Positions 21,729-30,017 of a stretch of 34,757 bases of DNA are shown piece after piece. Source of the DNA: Nanoperiomorbus sp963544155 (GTDB taxonomy: Bacteria; Patescibacteriota; Saccharimonadia; Saccharimonadales; Saccharimonadaceae); assembly GCA_963544155.1 (NCBI GenBank), contig CAUUDW010000011.1, positions 1 through 34,757 of the forward strand. The letters run 5' to 3'. The number at the start of each line of letters is the position of its first letter. The first letter of the stretch is position 1. Both the position numbers and the translations under genes were made by a program. Below the pieces are notes generated by a model. That model did no database searches. It was not told where the DNA came from and saw only the letters and a list, made by a program, of their open reading frames with translations.

Positions 21729-22672
21729 TATTGATCCATATTCTTACACGCCTCTATCACGTCGTCACTAGCCACTACGCTCTTTAATCCATTATCCCAG
21801 GTCCAGTTACCACCCGCTACGTTAAAGTTGTTTGACGTACCCGCCGGGTTATCGCCACCGGGTATACAGATGACACCGCCGGGGTAACCTAAGCCACTAT
21901 TGCGTACTGCTAGAGCCAGCTTATCGTCCTGCGACATATTCGTCACGGCGTTTTTAAGATCCAGCTTCATCAAGCCCGTAACACCTGAGCTAGAGGCGTC
22001 TGTCAGGTTAACCTTTGAGGCAACGACCAGCGAGCCGTCGACCGGGCTACGCAGGATAGCCATGTTATTACCGCTAGTACCGCTAGTATAATTGCTGGGG
22101 TGAGAGCCATCATACAACAGCTCGAGCGACGGGGGCGAGCCACTCTTGACCAGCCACGCTTTCATCAGCATATTGCCACCCATCTGCTTGACCGTAGGGT
22201 TGAGACCGGCGTCATTATTATCGCCGGTCAAAGCATATAATTTAACGTTGTTATCCTGCAAGTTCTCCAGACCGGTCTTGGTGCCATCGGGCCATGCAGG
22301 TTTACTATTCTTGGGTACCGTGGCGACGATATAGCTGGATCGAACACGACCGACCTCGCCGTCATTATCAAAAGTCAACAGACGCCCGATGATGTAGCAA
22401 CCGTTGTTATTGCCGGGGATAGCCATATTCTTACATCCTGACACAGGCTCCATATTGTTAGTACTCGCATCTCCCTCAGTTAAGCGAGAATTGATGCCGG
22501 AGCGAACCTCGTTATACTGCTGCTTGATGAAAGACTGGGTAGTGACCAGCGAGTCACGAAAGCGACCTCGCCCGACCATAGCCGCCAAGCCAAAGGTCAG
22601 CAAGACCAGCGTCGCCGACATGGCGATGGCTAGCCCGGTCTCGAGTACGGTATATCCACCCTCTCGTTTCAT
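21728..22672 (-). CDS. Type IV pilin-like protein with large extracellular domain
   Basis: The protein has 314 residues. The N-terminus KREGGYTVLETGLAIAMSATLVLLTFGLAAM has the Gly-[aromatic]-x3-Glu prepilin pattern and a single helix. The mature domain is rich in Gly/Asn with four cysteines near the ends of loops. The start is the ATG at 22672, which overlaps the upstream TGA (TGATG) and has GAGG before it, rather than the TTG one codon earlier. It is presumably a minor pilin working with the secreted protein encoded just upstream. Confidence 0.78.
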   Translation of the reverse strand: MKREGGYTVLETGLAIAMSATLVLLTFGLAAMVGRGRFRDSLVTTQSFIKQQYNEVRSGINSRLTEGDASTNNMEPVSGCKNMAIPGNNNGCYIIGRLLTFDNDGEVGRVRSSYIVATVPKNSKPAWPDGTKTGLENLQDNNVKLYALTGDNNDAGLNPTVKQMGGNMLMKAWLVKSGSPPSLELLYDGSHPSNYTSGTSGNNMAILRSPVDGSLVVASKVNLTDASSSGVTGLMKLDLKNAVTNMSQDDKLALAVRNSGLGYPGGVICIPGGDNPAGTSNNFNVAGGNWTWDNGLKSVVASDDVIEACKNMDQ

Positions 22673-25600
22673 CAATACCTCACCGGCAGATTAGTTACTT
22701 GCGTCGTAGTCAGACCTTCCAGCTGATTGCCGGACGAGCCGTTAGAGGTGGTCAGCCAGAGGTTGGGCGTGTAATTGATCCACTCGGCAGTCGAGGAAAT
22801 CTTATTGGGATCCCACTGACTATCTTCCGGTTGATTACCTGCCCCGAAGGTGCGAAGGAAGATTGGTGGCTTATCAGAGACGATAGCACCATTAACCTTG
22901 AGCTTTTGCTGACATTTACTATCCGGTCGCATGCCTAAGTCAGCTGATTTATCCTGAGCACCATTACAGCTCTCGAAGTGATCAGTCGCTATGTAGGTAC
23001 CGGTGATGAGTGTCACTCCAGGATTAACTTTGATGTTATTAGCCTTGATGGTGAAGCTGGGAATATCAGACAGATTGGAGTATTTGTAGCCCCAATCAGC
23101 ACTAATATGACCTCTAATAGTAACGTCTCCATCAACGAAGATAGTGATATGCCGACCAGGCATCAATATGCTATCGTTAATAACGAGATCACCGTTCCTA
23201 TAATAGCTACCACTTTTTTGCAACATATTTAAATTGATATTACCGGACGATAGGGTCTTGATACCGGCCGGTTTCGATGGCATTGACAGAGAATTCTTAG
23301 ATAGCTCGGCCGCCCTAAGCCACTTCAGATCATTACAATTACCCTGGGCACTGTCCGTATTAGCATAGCTAAGCTTGCAGGCCAAGCTATAGTTGTTTTT
23401 ACTGGCTGTGGTATAGCCAGCTGAGCCAAAGTTGACCACGCCGTCCGTGCCGGTCAGTAGCCCATACTGCGAGTAGGAGCCTCGCTTATCCGTGCCGGGG
23501 ACTATATTCTCCCTGACATCAGACCCGGTAAAGCCCTCCTTAGCATAGCTATCAGAGCCGGATAAGTTAAGGTTGGGACTCTTCGTCACCACGACGCAGG
23601 CAATGTTGCTGGCTCGGAAAGTATCAGCTGATTTGTCGTTCGTCACACTCCAGTTATTATCAATGGCGATGTAAGAGCAGATCTTATCGCCGGGCTGAGC
23701 CAGCCATTTATAAGATACATTGTATGTCGGTTGTCCCGGCACAGGCCAGGTTTGACCCGGATAAATCCTCTCACTGGTACCAAAGACACTTCGTTCACAC
23801 CGACTTTGTGACCCGGGAGCGATGTCGCGACCACCGCAGCCAACACCATTACCGTCCCAGCGCTCGGCATAATGGTAGGGCTTCTTCCCGGCATTGAGCG
23901 GCAACTTAGTCCCTCTCTTGAGAATGAAAGCATAAGCTTTATAATCTATTCGTCTAGAGACAGTTGGGCCACTAGTATTAGTCAAACTATAACTAAACTG
24001 CACGTCGTCTCCTGCCTGAACTTTAGACTTATTATCAACCACCCTAGCTGTCGGTACGACGCCACTATTATCCTTGTCTCCGCCACCAGGTGGTGGTTGA
24101 TTCGGTGGATAATCATATGGCACATAAGCGCAAGCCCAGGGTGTAAAGCGCTCCTTCCAATCCTGTCCGACGGGCCAGCTATTACGGACTCGCTGACATA
24201 AAGTCTTTTCCGCATCGTCTGCCCTAACTTGATAACGATAATGATAATTAATAGACTCACCAAACGACGGTTGTCTATTGTACCAGTCATAGTGATCGAT
24301 ACATCTAGTACCCCATTGATCGCACCCCCAGATTATCCCAGGATGATTACGGTCTAGCTTTCCGCCTCTTTCGGATGGTTGAAACCAGTTAGTTTCCCGC
24401 CGTGGTGGATATACAACCATCTCATCCCAACCAGAAGTACTGCCATTGAAAGTCGTACGAAAGTTGGCAAAGTCAGTCTTGTCGGGAGTCGGATAGCCAC
24501 TGACATTGTAAGCTCGGAACCACCAAGTCAAAAACTTACCTGGGGTGACCTTGGCGTCCTCCTTGCGAATTATCGCCGGGTCAGGTGAAGCTCTCCAATC
24601 TGACCACGTCGTTCTGGCATTATGACCCCACTGGTCAAAGACGTAAACTTCGCTATTGCTCTTACTGTTGTCCTGACTATCATACTTACCCTGGGCAGAA
24701 GCTCGCTTGTGACCGGCTTCGTCAATGTAGTCGACCGCTGCCCGCATATCAATCTTTGGATCACACTCAGTCGCATAGGAAATATTATCAAAGGGTAAGT
24801 GATACTCAATCAGGTTATTGACCCAGTTGCGCCAGATATGAACTTGGTACTTATGACCAGGCTTCATGGTCATTGTTACATGTAAAGTACCGTTTTCACC
24901 CATACAACTACTTCCATCGTATTGGTTATTAAAATCGCAGTTGTATTTAGGTCCTTCATATTTAACCACTTCTTTTCTATCCGTTTCATCGTAGACAGCT
25001 ACATTTATATCAAGGCGATTATTTATAAATGGCTTGTTAGGCTTAGAGCCAGGATATAACGGACCAGGTTGATCAAGATCAAACAATATTAATTCATTTG
25101 GCTGACCTGGACCGATCTGTACGTCATGAGTGATATTACACGGTAATGACATTAGGAGATATTCGTCTTGATCGCCACCTCCACCCGGCTCTGATCCACC
25201 ATGATTATACTCTACATCATACTGTCGATTTGCCTGCGACGCCCAACCACCAGCGTAAGCGATGATACCATCATGATTAGACAGCCTTAGCCTGAACTGA
25301 TACAACGATGGTTCCTTATGCACCAGTTGACCACGATTCATGGTTAACTGAGCTGTTATGTCGGCCCTCCACATCCCAGTTGAACTTTCATAGTGAAAAC
25401 CACCGACATTAAAATGACCATCACCAGGGCCATATTTATTATAGTAGCCATTAAATAAAGCACCGTCGCTCGCATTTTTGCCGTAGTACACATCAAAAAC
25501 ATCCACTCCTACTATCCCAGGGTTATACTTAAAGTAAACTGGTATCCTAAGAGTGGTTCTAGGGTGCGTATAATGACCCGTCAGATTATATCGATCATTT

Positions 25601-25743
25601 GAACTGGCCGGACCGATGTACGACAAATTAAACTCAGCCGCTGAAGCCGGCGTACTGTAAATAACAGAGCATAGAAACGATAGCCCTATCACCATAATGG
25701 CTAATCGAGTTCTAGTGCTGATACAAGCGAATAATCTTTTCAT
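22672..25743 (-). CDS. Large secreted protein in the pilin operon, candidate tip adhesin
   Basis: I do not recognise a defined family. The 1023-residue protein has a signal peptide (LAIMVIGLSFLCSVIYSTPASA, cleavage near residue 36). A long Tyr/Asn/Trp-rich extracellular region follows with many cysteines and one Pro/Gly-rich linker (PPNQPPPGGGD). A domain resembling surface-protein beta modules (VVDNKSKVQAGDDVQFSYSL) comes next. The C-terminal ~200 residues carry a parallel-beta-like GDLVINDSILMPGRHITI segment. There is no C-terminal anchor. Its position, coupled to four pilin-like genes (ATG overlaps the preceding gene's stop), recalls the PilY1-plus-minor-pilin operons of proteobacteria. 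A role as pilus-tip adhesin is inferred from context only. Confidence 0.65.
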   Translation of the reverse strand: MKRLFACISTRTRLAIMVIGLSFLCSVIYSTPASAAEFNLSYIGPASSNDRYNLTGHYTHPRTTLRIPVYFKYNPGIVGVDVFDVYYGKNASDGALFNGYYNKYGPGDGHFNVGGFHYESSTGMWRADITAQLTMNRGQLVHKEPSLYQFRLRLSNHDGIIAYAGGWASQANRQYDVEYNHGGSEPGGGGDQDEYLLMSLPCNITHDVQIGPGQPNELILFDLDQPGPLYPGSKPNKPFINNRLDINVAVYDETDRKEVVKYEGPKYNCDFNNQYDGSSCMGENGTLHVTMTMKPGHKYQVHIWRNWVNNLIEYHLPFDNISYATECDPKIDMRAAVDYIDEAGHKRASAQGKYDSQDNSKSNSEVYVFDQWGHNARTTWSDWRASPDPAIIRKEDAKVTPGKFLTWWFRAYNVSGYPTPDKTDFANFRTTFNGSTSGWDEMVVYPPRRETNWFQPSERGGKLDRNHPGIIWGCDQWGTRCIDHYDWYNRQPSFGESINYHYRYQVRADDAEKTLCQRVRNSWPVGQDWKERFTPWACAYVPYDYPPNQPPPGGGDKDNSGVVPTARVVDNKSKVQAGDDVQFSYSLTNTSGPTVSRRIDYKAYAFILKRGTKLPLNAGKKPYHYAERWDGNGVGCGGRDIAPGSQSRCERSVFGTSERIYPGQTWPVPGQPTYNVSYKWLAQPGDKICSYIAIDNNWSVTNDKSADTFRASNIACVVVTKSPNLNLSGSDSYAKEGFTGSDVRENIVPGTDKRGSYSQYGLLTGTDGVVNFGSAGYTTASKNNYSLACKLSYANTDSAQGNCNDLKWLRAAELSKNSLSMPSKPAGIKTLSSGNINLNMLQKSGSYYRNGDLVINDSILMPGRHITIFVDGDVTIRGHISADWGYKYSNLSDIPSFTIKANNIKVNPGVTLITGTYIATDHFESCNGAQDKSADLGMRPDSKCQQKLKVNGAIVSDKPPIFLRTFGAGNQPEDSQWDPNKISSTAEWINYTPNLWLTTSNGSSGNQLEGLTTTQVTNLPVRY

Positions 25744-26339
25744 GATGCACTCACCCCATTCTTATCATCGTTGCTCTTACCTTCTTTACTTCGTCGTTCA
25801 TTCGACAGCTGTAAATACTTCGTATAATTACTCTGATCATTGACCTGATTGTAAACTTCAGCTAGAACACCAGCTGAATTGCTATTATGCACCAGCTCCT
25901 CTGCTTTACTAGCATACTTAAGCGCCAGGCTATATCTAGTCTTGTCATCCCTGACCAGAGCATTAAGATACGTCGCTAGCTCTAGATAGAGCTTCGCCTG
26001 CTTCTGCTTATCCTTAGCCTGCTTGATCTGACCCTCATACCACCAGATAGCCGGCTTCTCCTTACCCTCATAGATCAGCTTACTGGCGTCTCGCTCCGAC
26101 TTGATATTATACTTGCTATATGCCAGGTAGTTTCCTAGCTGGTCGTCCAGATCGGTGAAGGCGCAGATGCCGATGGCGACTAGCGCCAAGACTAAGACCA
26201 CCCCCATGACGACTCGCCCGACCTTGAGCAGACGCCCGCCGGACGACTTCTTAGCAGGCTCAGCCACCGGTGAGCCACCCGACTGCGCCGCACCGACCAG
26301 TGCCACCTCTTTGTTTATGTTGTCCCCACTTTTAACCAT
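25740..26339 (-). CDS. Single-pass membrane protein with TPR-like helical repeats
   Basis: The protein has 199 residues: a cytoplasmic N-terminus of ~35 residues, one transmembrane helix (VVMGVVLVLALVAIGICAF), then an extracytoplasmic helical part. Its pattern (KQAKLYLELATYLNAL, YSLALKYASKAEEL, SAGVLAEVYNQVNDQSNYTKYL) looks like two or three TPR repeats. It is the first gene of the pilin operon, with its own promoter 12 nt upstream, and overlaps the next gene by 4 nt. It may be a scaffold for pilus assembly; this is inference from position. Confidence 0.65.
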   Translation of the reverse strand: MVKSGDNINKEVALVGAAQSGGSPVAEPAKKSSGGRLLKVGRVVMGVVLVLALVAIGICAFTDLDDQLGNYLAYSKYNIKSERDASKLIYEGKEKPAIWWYEGQIKQAKDKQKQAKLYLELATYLNALVRDDKTRYSLALKYASKAEELVHNSNSAGVLAEVYNQVNDQSNYTKYLQLSNERRSKEGKSNDDKNGVSAS

Positions 26340-26350
26340 AACTATAATTG

Positions 26351-26378
26351 ATTATAGCATAGTCAGGCTGATTGCCAA
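26351..26378 (-). promoter_or_regulatory. Promoter of the pilin operon
   Basis: The minus strand reads TTGGCA (-35), 16-bp spacer, TG-C-TATAAT (-10). Predicted +1 is about 5 nt before the ATG at 26339, so the leader is very short. Confidence 0.65.
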
Positions 26379-26491
26379 CATCAAGTTGGGAGTTTTTTGG
26401 CAAGAAGCGACCACATACTATGTAACCAGATGAAGAGCCGAGGTAGTTGTAAAGAAAAGTCCATAGACGCAGCGTGAGTGTGCTAAGAATA

Positions 26492-26520
26492 TTTACATTA
26501 AAAGTATAATATGCTAGTAT
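26492..26520 (+). promoter_or_regulatory. Promoter of the Panacea-type toxin-antitoxin pair
   Basis: TTTACA (26492-26497), 17 bp, TG-C-TAGTAT (26512-26520). A second TATAAT at 26505-26510 overlaps. AGGAG (26534-26538) lies 7 nt before the ATG. Confidence 0.6.
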
Positions 26521-26545
26521 CACTACATAAGGTAGGAGTGAAGCT

Positions 26546-27244
26546 ATGAACAATAAAAGCGAAATCAAGAGACTACGTGAGAGCCTCGGGCTCAGCCAAC
26601 GGTATATGGCTGATGCGCTAGGTATGAGCCGTCCCTCTTACGACAAGGTAGAGACCGGGACAAAGGAGCTCACCGTCACCGAAGCCCGCAAGCTATCTGA
26701 TGAGCTAGGAGCCAGCTTTGATGCCATTTTCATGAATAGCGAGCCAAGTGTCAGCTACGACAAGGAGCGTTATAAAGAGATGATTCGTCGATTCATCAGG
26801 TACGCCGGCGCAAATAGCGATGGCAGAATCCCGAAGACAAAATTAGCCAAGCTACTCTACCTGCTGGATTTCTCATGGTACTACGACAATCTAGAGTCTG
26901 TGAGTGGGCTGCAGTACCGCAGGATTGCACAAGGTCCAGTGCCGGATGAGTTCTTTCGCACTATCGAAGAGATGTACGACACAGAAGAGATCGATATCAA
27001 GCTCCGAGGCAGAGCGATGATGATCAGTCTGAACGAAGAGCTTGACCCGGCAAATAAGCACCTCCTCTCCGACGAGCAAGACAAGCGGCTCAGAGAAATA
27101 GCAGCCCAGTGGAAGACAGCCAACACACGAGCGATCGTTGACTATACCCACAGCCAGCTGCCATGGAAGTACTGCGAGCCAAATGAACTAATTCCATACG
27201 ACGCCATAGTCCAGGAGGACCCCGACCATGTCTACCGGCGGTAG
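26546..27244 (+). CDS. Antitoxin: helix-turn-helix plus Panacea (DUF4065/SocA-like) domain
   Basis: The protein has 232 residues. Residues ~5-65 are a Cro/C1-type HTH (LRESLGLSQRYMADALGMSRPSYDKVETG). Residues ~80-225 match the Panacea pattern: KTKLAKLLYLLDFSWY, then YRRIAQGPVPDEFFRTIEEM and the C-terminal THSQLPWKY. Panacea domains neutralise varied toxins by direct binding. The HTH suggests self-regulation of the operon. The downstream toxin gene overlaps by 17 nt. Promoter and ribosome-binding site are clear. Confidence 0.85.
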   Translation: MNNKSEIKRLRESLGLSQRYMADALGMSRPSYDKVETGTKELTVTEARKLSDELGASFDAIFMNSEPSVSYDKERYKEMIRRFIRYAGANSDGRIPKTKLAKLLYLLDFSWYYDNLESVSGLQYRRIAQGPVPDEFFRTIEEMYDTEEIDIKLRGRAMMISLNEELDPANKHLLSDEQDKRLREIAAQWKTANTRAIVDYTHSQLPWKYCEPNELIPYDAIVQEDPDHVYRR

Positions 27245-27638
27245 ATATCTAGTGCAGTTTGACCCATATACGAAGAATCATTTCATAAAGAGCATCACCA
27301 GACGATACAGCAGCAGGCAGTGGCAAGCCACCCGGAAATCTCTTGAGTTCGTACTTGAACATATAGATCAGCACATCCTCACCGACAAGGCGAGGACGAT
27401 CCACGCATCAGATGCCGGTCGAATCGTTAAGCTGTATTTCAAGATTGCCGGGACTAAGGACTCGGCGAAAGGGTCGGGCAATAGAGCCATAGTCTTCCTG
27501 GATGATACCCTGCACATCGCCAGAGTACTGCTGGTGTACTCTAAGAAGGAAATTTGCCAGCCTAACGAGACTGTAAAATGGCAGAAAGTGATCAGCGAGC
27601 AGTTCCCGGAGATTATGAAAAAGTTCCCCGGCCACTGA
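27228..27638 (+). CDS. Putative RelE-like toxin paired with the Panacea antitoxin
   Basis: This 136-residue basic protein resembles the RelE/HigB superfamily in the segment GSGNRAIVFLDDTLHIARVLLVYSKKEI followed by NETVKWQKVI. The arginine in GNR and the VYSK strand correspond to the usual toxin core. Its ATG lies inside the antitoxin gene with AGGAGG 8 nt upstream, a common arrangement for coupled toxin-antitoxin genes. The likely activity is ribosome-dependent mRNA cleavage, inferred from the fold. The family match is by eye. Confidence 0.65.
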   Translation: MSTGGRYLVQFDPYTKNHFIKSITRRYSSRQWQATRKSLEFVLEHIDQHILTDKARTIHASDAGRIVKLYFKIAGTKDSAKGSGNRAIVFLDDTLHIARVLLVYSKKEICQPNETVKWQKVISEQFPEIMKKFPGH

Positions 27639-27699
27639 ACTGCCACAGCGATTTATTAGATTCTATTGCTAATATCGAGGATAAAATCAAAAGCCGTCC

Positions 27700-27798
27700 C
27701 CTCTAAAATTGAGCGTAGCACCGTGCGCACGGTGCTACCTCGTGAGAACGATACCGAAGTGGCGCTCCCTACGGCGGAGAGGTGAACACTCTCCTATA
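27700..27798 (-). ncRNA. Candidate small RNA (about 100 nt) between mutM and the toxin gene
   Basis: A consensus promoter on the minus strand points into a stretch with no ORF. The transcript would form a GGAGAG/CTCTCC hairpin (27776-27794) and a branched domain closed by GCCGT/ACGGC and GAGC/GCTC. It would also form a 24-bp perfect palindrome GTAGCACCGTGC + complement (27715-27738), followed by GCTCAATTTT, which may end it. I do not recognise the RNA; SRP RNA and T-box signatures are absent. The 3' end is approximate. Confidence 0.45.
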
Positions 27799-27804
27799 CG
27801 TAGT

Positions 27805-27833
27805 ATAGTATCATCCAAGCCGGGTCATGTCAA
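27805..27833 (-). promoter_or_regulatory. Near-consensus promoter on the minus strand
   Basis: TTGACA (27833 to 27828), 17 bp, TACTAT (27810 to 27805) with TG one base upstream. It lies after the mutM stop and has no protein gene downstream in its orientation. Confidence 0.75.
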
Positions 27834-27847
27834 TTTAGGGGGCGCCG

Positions 27848-28723
27848 TTATTTATCTAGTAGTGGCTGGCAGTTCGGGCAGTAGTGAGTGCCTCGTCCTG
27901 CCAGCTTGATCTTCCTGATCTCGTGTCCGCAACGAGCGCAGGGCTGACCCTCTCGGTGATACACTCGGGCGAACTTATCCAGATAGTCGCCCCTGCTTCC
28001 ATCCGCTTTGACATAGTTGCGGGCCGTCGAGCCACCCGCCCGGAGCGACTGATTCATAATCTCGATGATACTATCAAGCAAGCGATGCAGATCATCATCT
28101 GACAGCCGCTCGACTCTGGTCATCGGGTTGATCCGGGCTAGCCACAAGCTCTCGTCGGCGTAGATATTACCGACACCAGCCAGTACCGTCTGATCCAGGA
28201 TGGCTGTCTTAATCCATGATTTCTGATGCCGACGCAACCGTGATAAAAACTCCCGCCACGGGTCGCCCGACAGAGGCTCCGGCCCGAGCTTAACTATGCT
28301 AGCCAGCTGCATCACTTCACTAGTCGGATATAGCTTGATCCAGCCGAACTTACGCTGATCATTAAAGAATAGCTTGCCGCCACCGGATAACTCAAAGATC
28401 GTCCTGGTCGACTTATCCGGCAGCTCACCGATCATTGAGTCATTCGGATGACCTGCCGCCCACGCCTGATCGCCCCTGTAAACTAGCTGACCGGTCATCT
28501 TGAGATGGATCAGCAGGGTGTAGCCGCTGGTCAGGTCAATCATCAGCATCTTAGCCCGACGCCTGACACCGGCAACGGTCGCCCCGATCACCAGCCGGCT
28601 GACGTCTGCTGGAGCAATCTGAAGTGACTTATCGCACAAGCTAGTCACCTTAGTGATCTGCCGGTGAAGTATTAGCACCGCCAAGCCACGACGTACCGTC
28701 TCGACCTCGGGTAGCTCCGGCAC
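27848..28723 (-). CDS. mutM: Formamidopyrimidine-DNA glycosylase (Fpg/MutM)
   Basis: This enzyme removes 8-oxoguanine and ring-opened purines and nicks the abasic site. The 291-residue protein starts PELPEVETVRRGL with catalytic Pro2 and Glu3 after Met removal. It has the HLKMTGQLVY lysine motif, the helix-two-turn-helix DQTVLAGVGNIYADESLW, and a C-terminal zinc finger (CARCGHEI...CPNCQ). The start codon is GTG at 28723, overlapping the stop of the upstream ribbon-helix-helix gene by 1 nt, so translation is coupled. Complete and normal in length. Confidence 0.95.
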   Translation of the reverse strand: MPELPEVETVRRGLAVLILHRQITKVTSLCDKSLQIAPADVSRLVIGATVAGVRRRAKMLMIDLTSGYTLLIHLKMTGQLVYRGDQAWAAGHPNDSMIGELPDKSTRTIFELSGGGKLFFNDQRKFGWIKLYPTSEVMQLASIVKLGPEPLSGDPWREFLSRLRRHQKSWIKTAILDQTVLAGVGNIYADESLWLARINPMTRVERLSDDDLHRLLDSIIEIMNQSLRAGGSTARNYVKADGSRGDYLDKFARVYHREGQPCARCGHEIRKIKLAGRGTHYCPNCQPLLDK

Positions 28724-28947
28724 TACTGCTCGCCCCTGATGAGCTCTTTGATGACGTTATTTAGCTCGACGGCCTTTTGCTTCTCCTTGAGGCGCTTCTT
28801 GCCTGCCCGAGTTTTATCAAAAGCCAGCTGGCGAGTCAGGGCGATCTCGACATACTTTGACAATGTCTCACCGGTATCAATCAGATGCTTCTTGACAGTC
28901 TTGCGTAGCTCCTCCGGCAGGTAGATCGTGGTCTTCGTTCCAGTCAT
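28723..28947 (-). CDS. Small ribbon-helix-helix DNA-binding protein
   Basis: The protein has 74 residues: an N-terminal beta strand TKTTIYLPEEL, then two helices (RKTVKKHLIDTGETLSKYVEIALTRQL) as in CopG/Arc-type ribbon-helix-helix proteins, and a lysine-rich C-terminal helix. Such proteins usually bind as dimers to inverted repeats. An exact inverted repeat TTGACG-N6-CGTCAA spans its own -35 box, so negative autoregulation is plausible. It is coupled to mutM by a 1-nt overlap. It could be an antitoxin, but no toxin gene adjoins it. Confidence 0.75.
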   Translation of the reverse strand: MTGTKTTIYLPEELRKTVKKHLIDTGETLSKYVEIALTRQLAFDKTRAGKKRLKEKQKAVELNNVIKELIRGEQ

Positions 28948-28956
28948 ATGTTGTTA

Positions 28957-28986
28957 AGTTTATCATCTTTGACGTCATAGCGTCAA
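28957..28986 (-). promoter_or_regulatory. Promoter with overlapping inverted-repeat operator for RHH-mutM
   Basis: The minus strand reads TTGACG (28986 to 28981), 18 bp, TAAACT (28962 to 28957). The TTGACG...CGTCAA dyad at 28969-28986 includes the -35. Predicted +1 is about 3 nt before the ATG. Confidence 0.6.
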
Positions 28987-29016
28987 CCACCGGTGGTGAA
29001 ATATCAAGCCTCGGCG

Positions 29017-29616
29017 TTACAACGAGCGCTGAACTTCGTCAATGGCTGCCTTGCTACCGGGCAATTGACCCAAGATCAGGTTAGTGACAGCTGCGCCATT
29101 GCCGTTAAAGCTACCCTCAATATCACCACAAGAGGTAGTCCACAGTTCAGACTTACCATAGCTCCCATTATCCAGGATGAAGTCAATCAGCTGACCGGAG
29201 GCGCAGAGACCGCTGCTCTTCTGGGCACTCTTTTCGTTAGCCTTGATAAAGCCGTTATCGCCTAAGGCAGCCAGGAAGTTAGCAAATGCCTCCTTGGTAT
29301 TACCTAGCTCCATCGTCTTGAGGACGTCCTCTCGCCCATAGCCTTTATATATCACTAGCTTGCGCTGGTTCGGAGTGATGCTGGCGCTGATCTCATAATG
29401 ACGCTCTTTGGCCAGTACCGGCCCTCGCACCTCCATGCGCACCACCGTCGAGTCGGTCGGCTCCAAGATGCTATGGGTCACCTGTTGCTCCGGCTTCTTC
29501 GGCTCGTTCTTGCCACCAAAGATGGTCTGCGCCAGAAAAACTATCCCTCCGATCATCACCATAGCGATCAATATGACTAAAGCGATGGCACCAAAAGGTA
29601 TCTTAGTTCGTCTCAT
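29017..29616 (-). CDS. Membrane-anchored extracytoplasmic protein, function unknown
   Basis: The protein has 199 residues: RRTKIPFG, then a transmembrane helix (AIALVILIAMVMIGGIVFLA), a KNEPKKPEQ linker, and a soluble extracytoplasmic domain with two cysteines (GLCASGQ and TTSCGD) likely paired. I do not recognise the family. The start is set at the ATG at 29616 because the -10 box (29627-29632) covers the in-frame upstream ATG at 29628. It is transcribed alone from its own promoter, 69 bp before the RHH gene. Confidence 0.65.
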   Translation of the reverse strand: MRRTKIPFGAIALVILIAMVMIGGIVFLAQTIFGGKNEPKKPEQQVTHSILEPTDSTVVRMEVRGPVLAKERHYEISASITPNQRKLVIYKGYGREDVLKTMELGNTKEAFANFLAALGDNGFIKANEKSAQKSSGLCASGQLIDFILDNGSYGKSELWTTSCGDIEGSFNGNGAAVTNLILGQLPGSKAAIDEVQRSL

Positions 29617-29626
29617 TACGCTTATC

Positions 29627-29655
29627 ATTGTAACGACAAACCGCTACGAGCGCAA
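29627..29655 (-). promoter_or_regulatory. Promoter of the membrane-anchored protein gene
   Basis: TTGCGC (29655 to 29650), 17 bp, TACAAT (29632 to 29627) on the minus strand. Predicted +1 is 4 nt before the ATG. Confidence 0.65.
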
Positions 29656-29690
29656 ACTTAAGCACATACCACCCGACCCAAGACCTGCTC

Positions 29691-30017
29691 TTAACCTTTT
29701 TCGAATAACACCTTCACTCTCGCCAGAAGCTTTTCCAGTAAGTCATCCGGAATGTCTTCTACATAGCGGTAATTTCTGGCATTGTAATCAATCGTCACCA
29801 GCTGGTCCAGCAAAACCTTGCCCGTTGATGTGGTGCCGTCCAGCGGCACGTAAAAGGGATAGCTTCGTCTGGTGTTACTAATCGGAGCAAAAATAGCGAT
29901 ATTGGAATACTTGGTGACTATGCTATGACTCAGACAGATATAGGGACGATATCCTCTCTGCTCATGCCCGGCCTTCGGGTCAAGGTTGATCTTAATGATA
30001 GATCCTTGCCGAACCAT
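29691..30017 (-). CDS. mazF: MazF/PemK-family toxin (endoribonuclease)
   Basis: This 108-residue protein has the MazF fold signatures: an N-terminal VRQGSIIKINLDP strand, the HEQRGYRPYICLSHS loop (RGxRP core), FAPISNTRRSYPF, and GKVLLDQLVTIDYNAR. Such toxins cleave mRNA at short sequence sites. The start is placed at the ATG at 30017, which overlaps the antitoxin stop by 1 nt (TAATG); a GTG two codons upstream is possible. Complete. Confidence 0.9.
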   Translation of the reverse strand: MVRQGSIIKINLDPKAGHEQRGYRPYICLSHSIVTKYSNIAIFAPISNTRRSYPFYVPLDGTTSTGKVLLDQLVTIDYNARNYRYVEDIPDDLLEKLLARVKVLFEKG

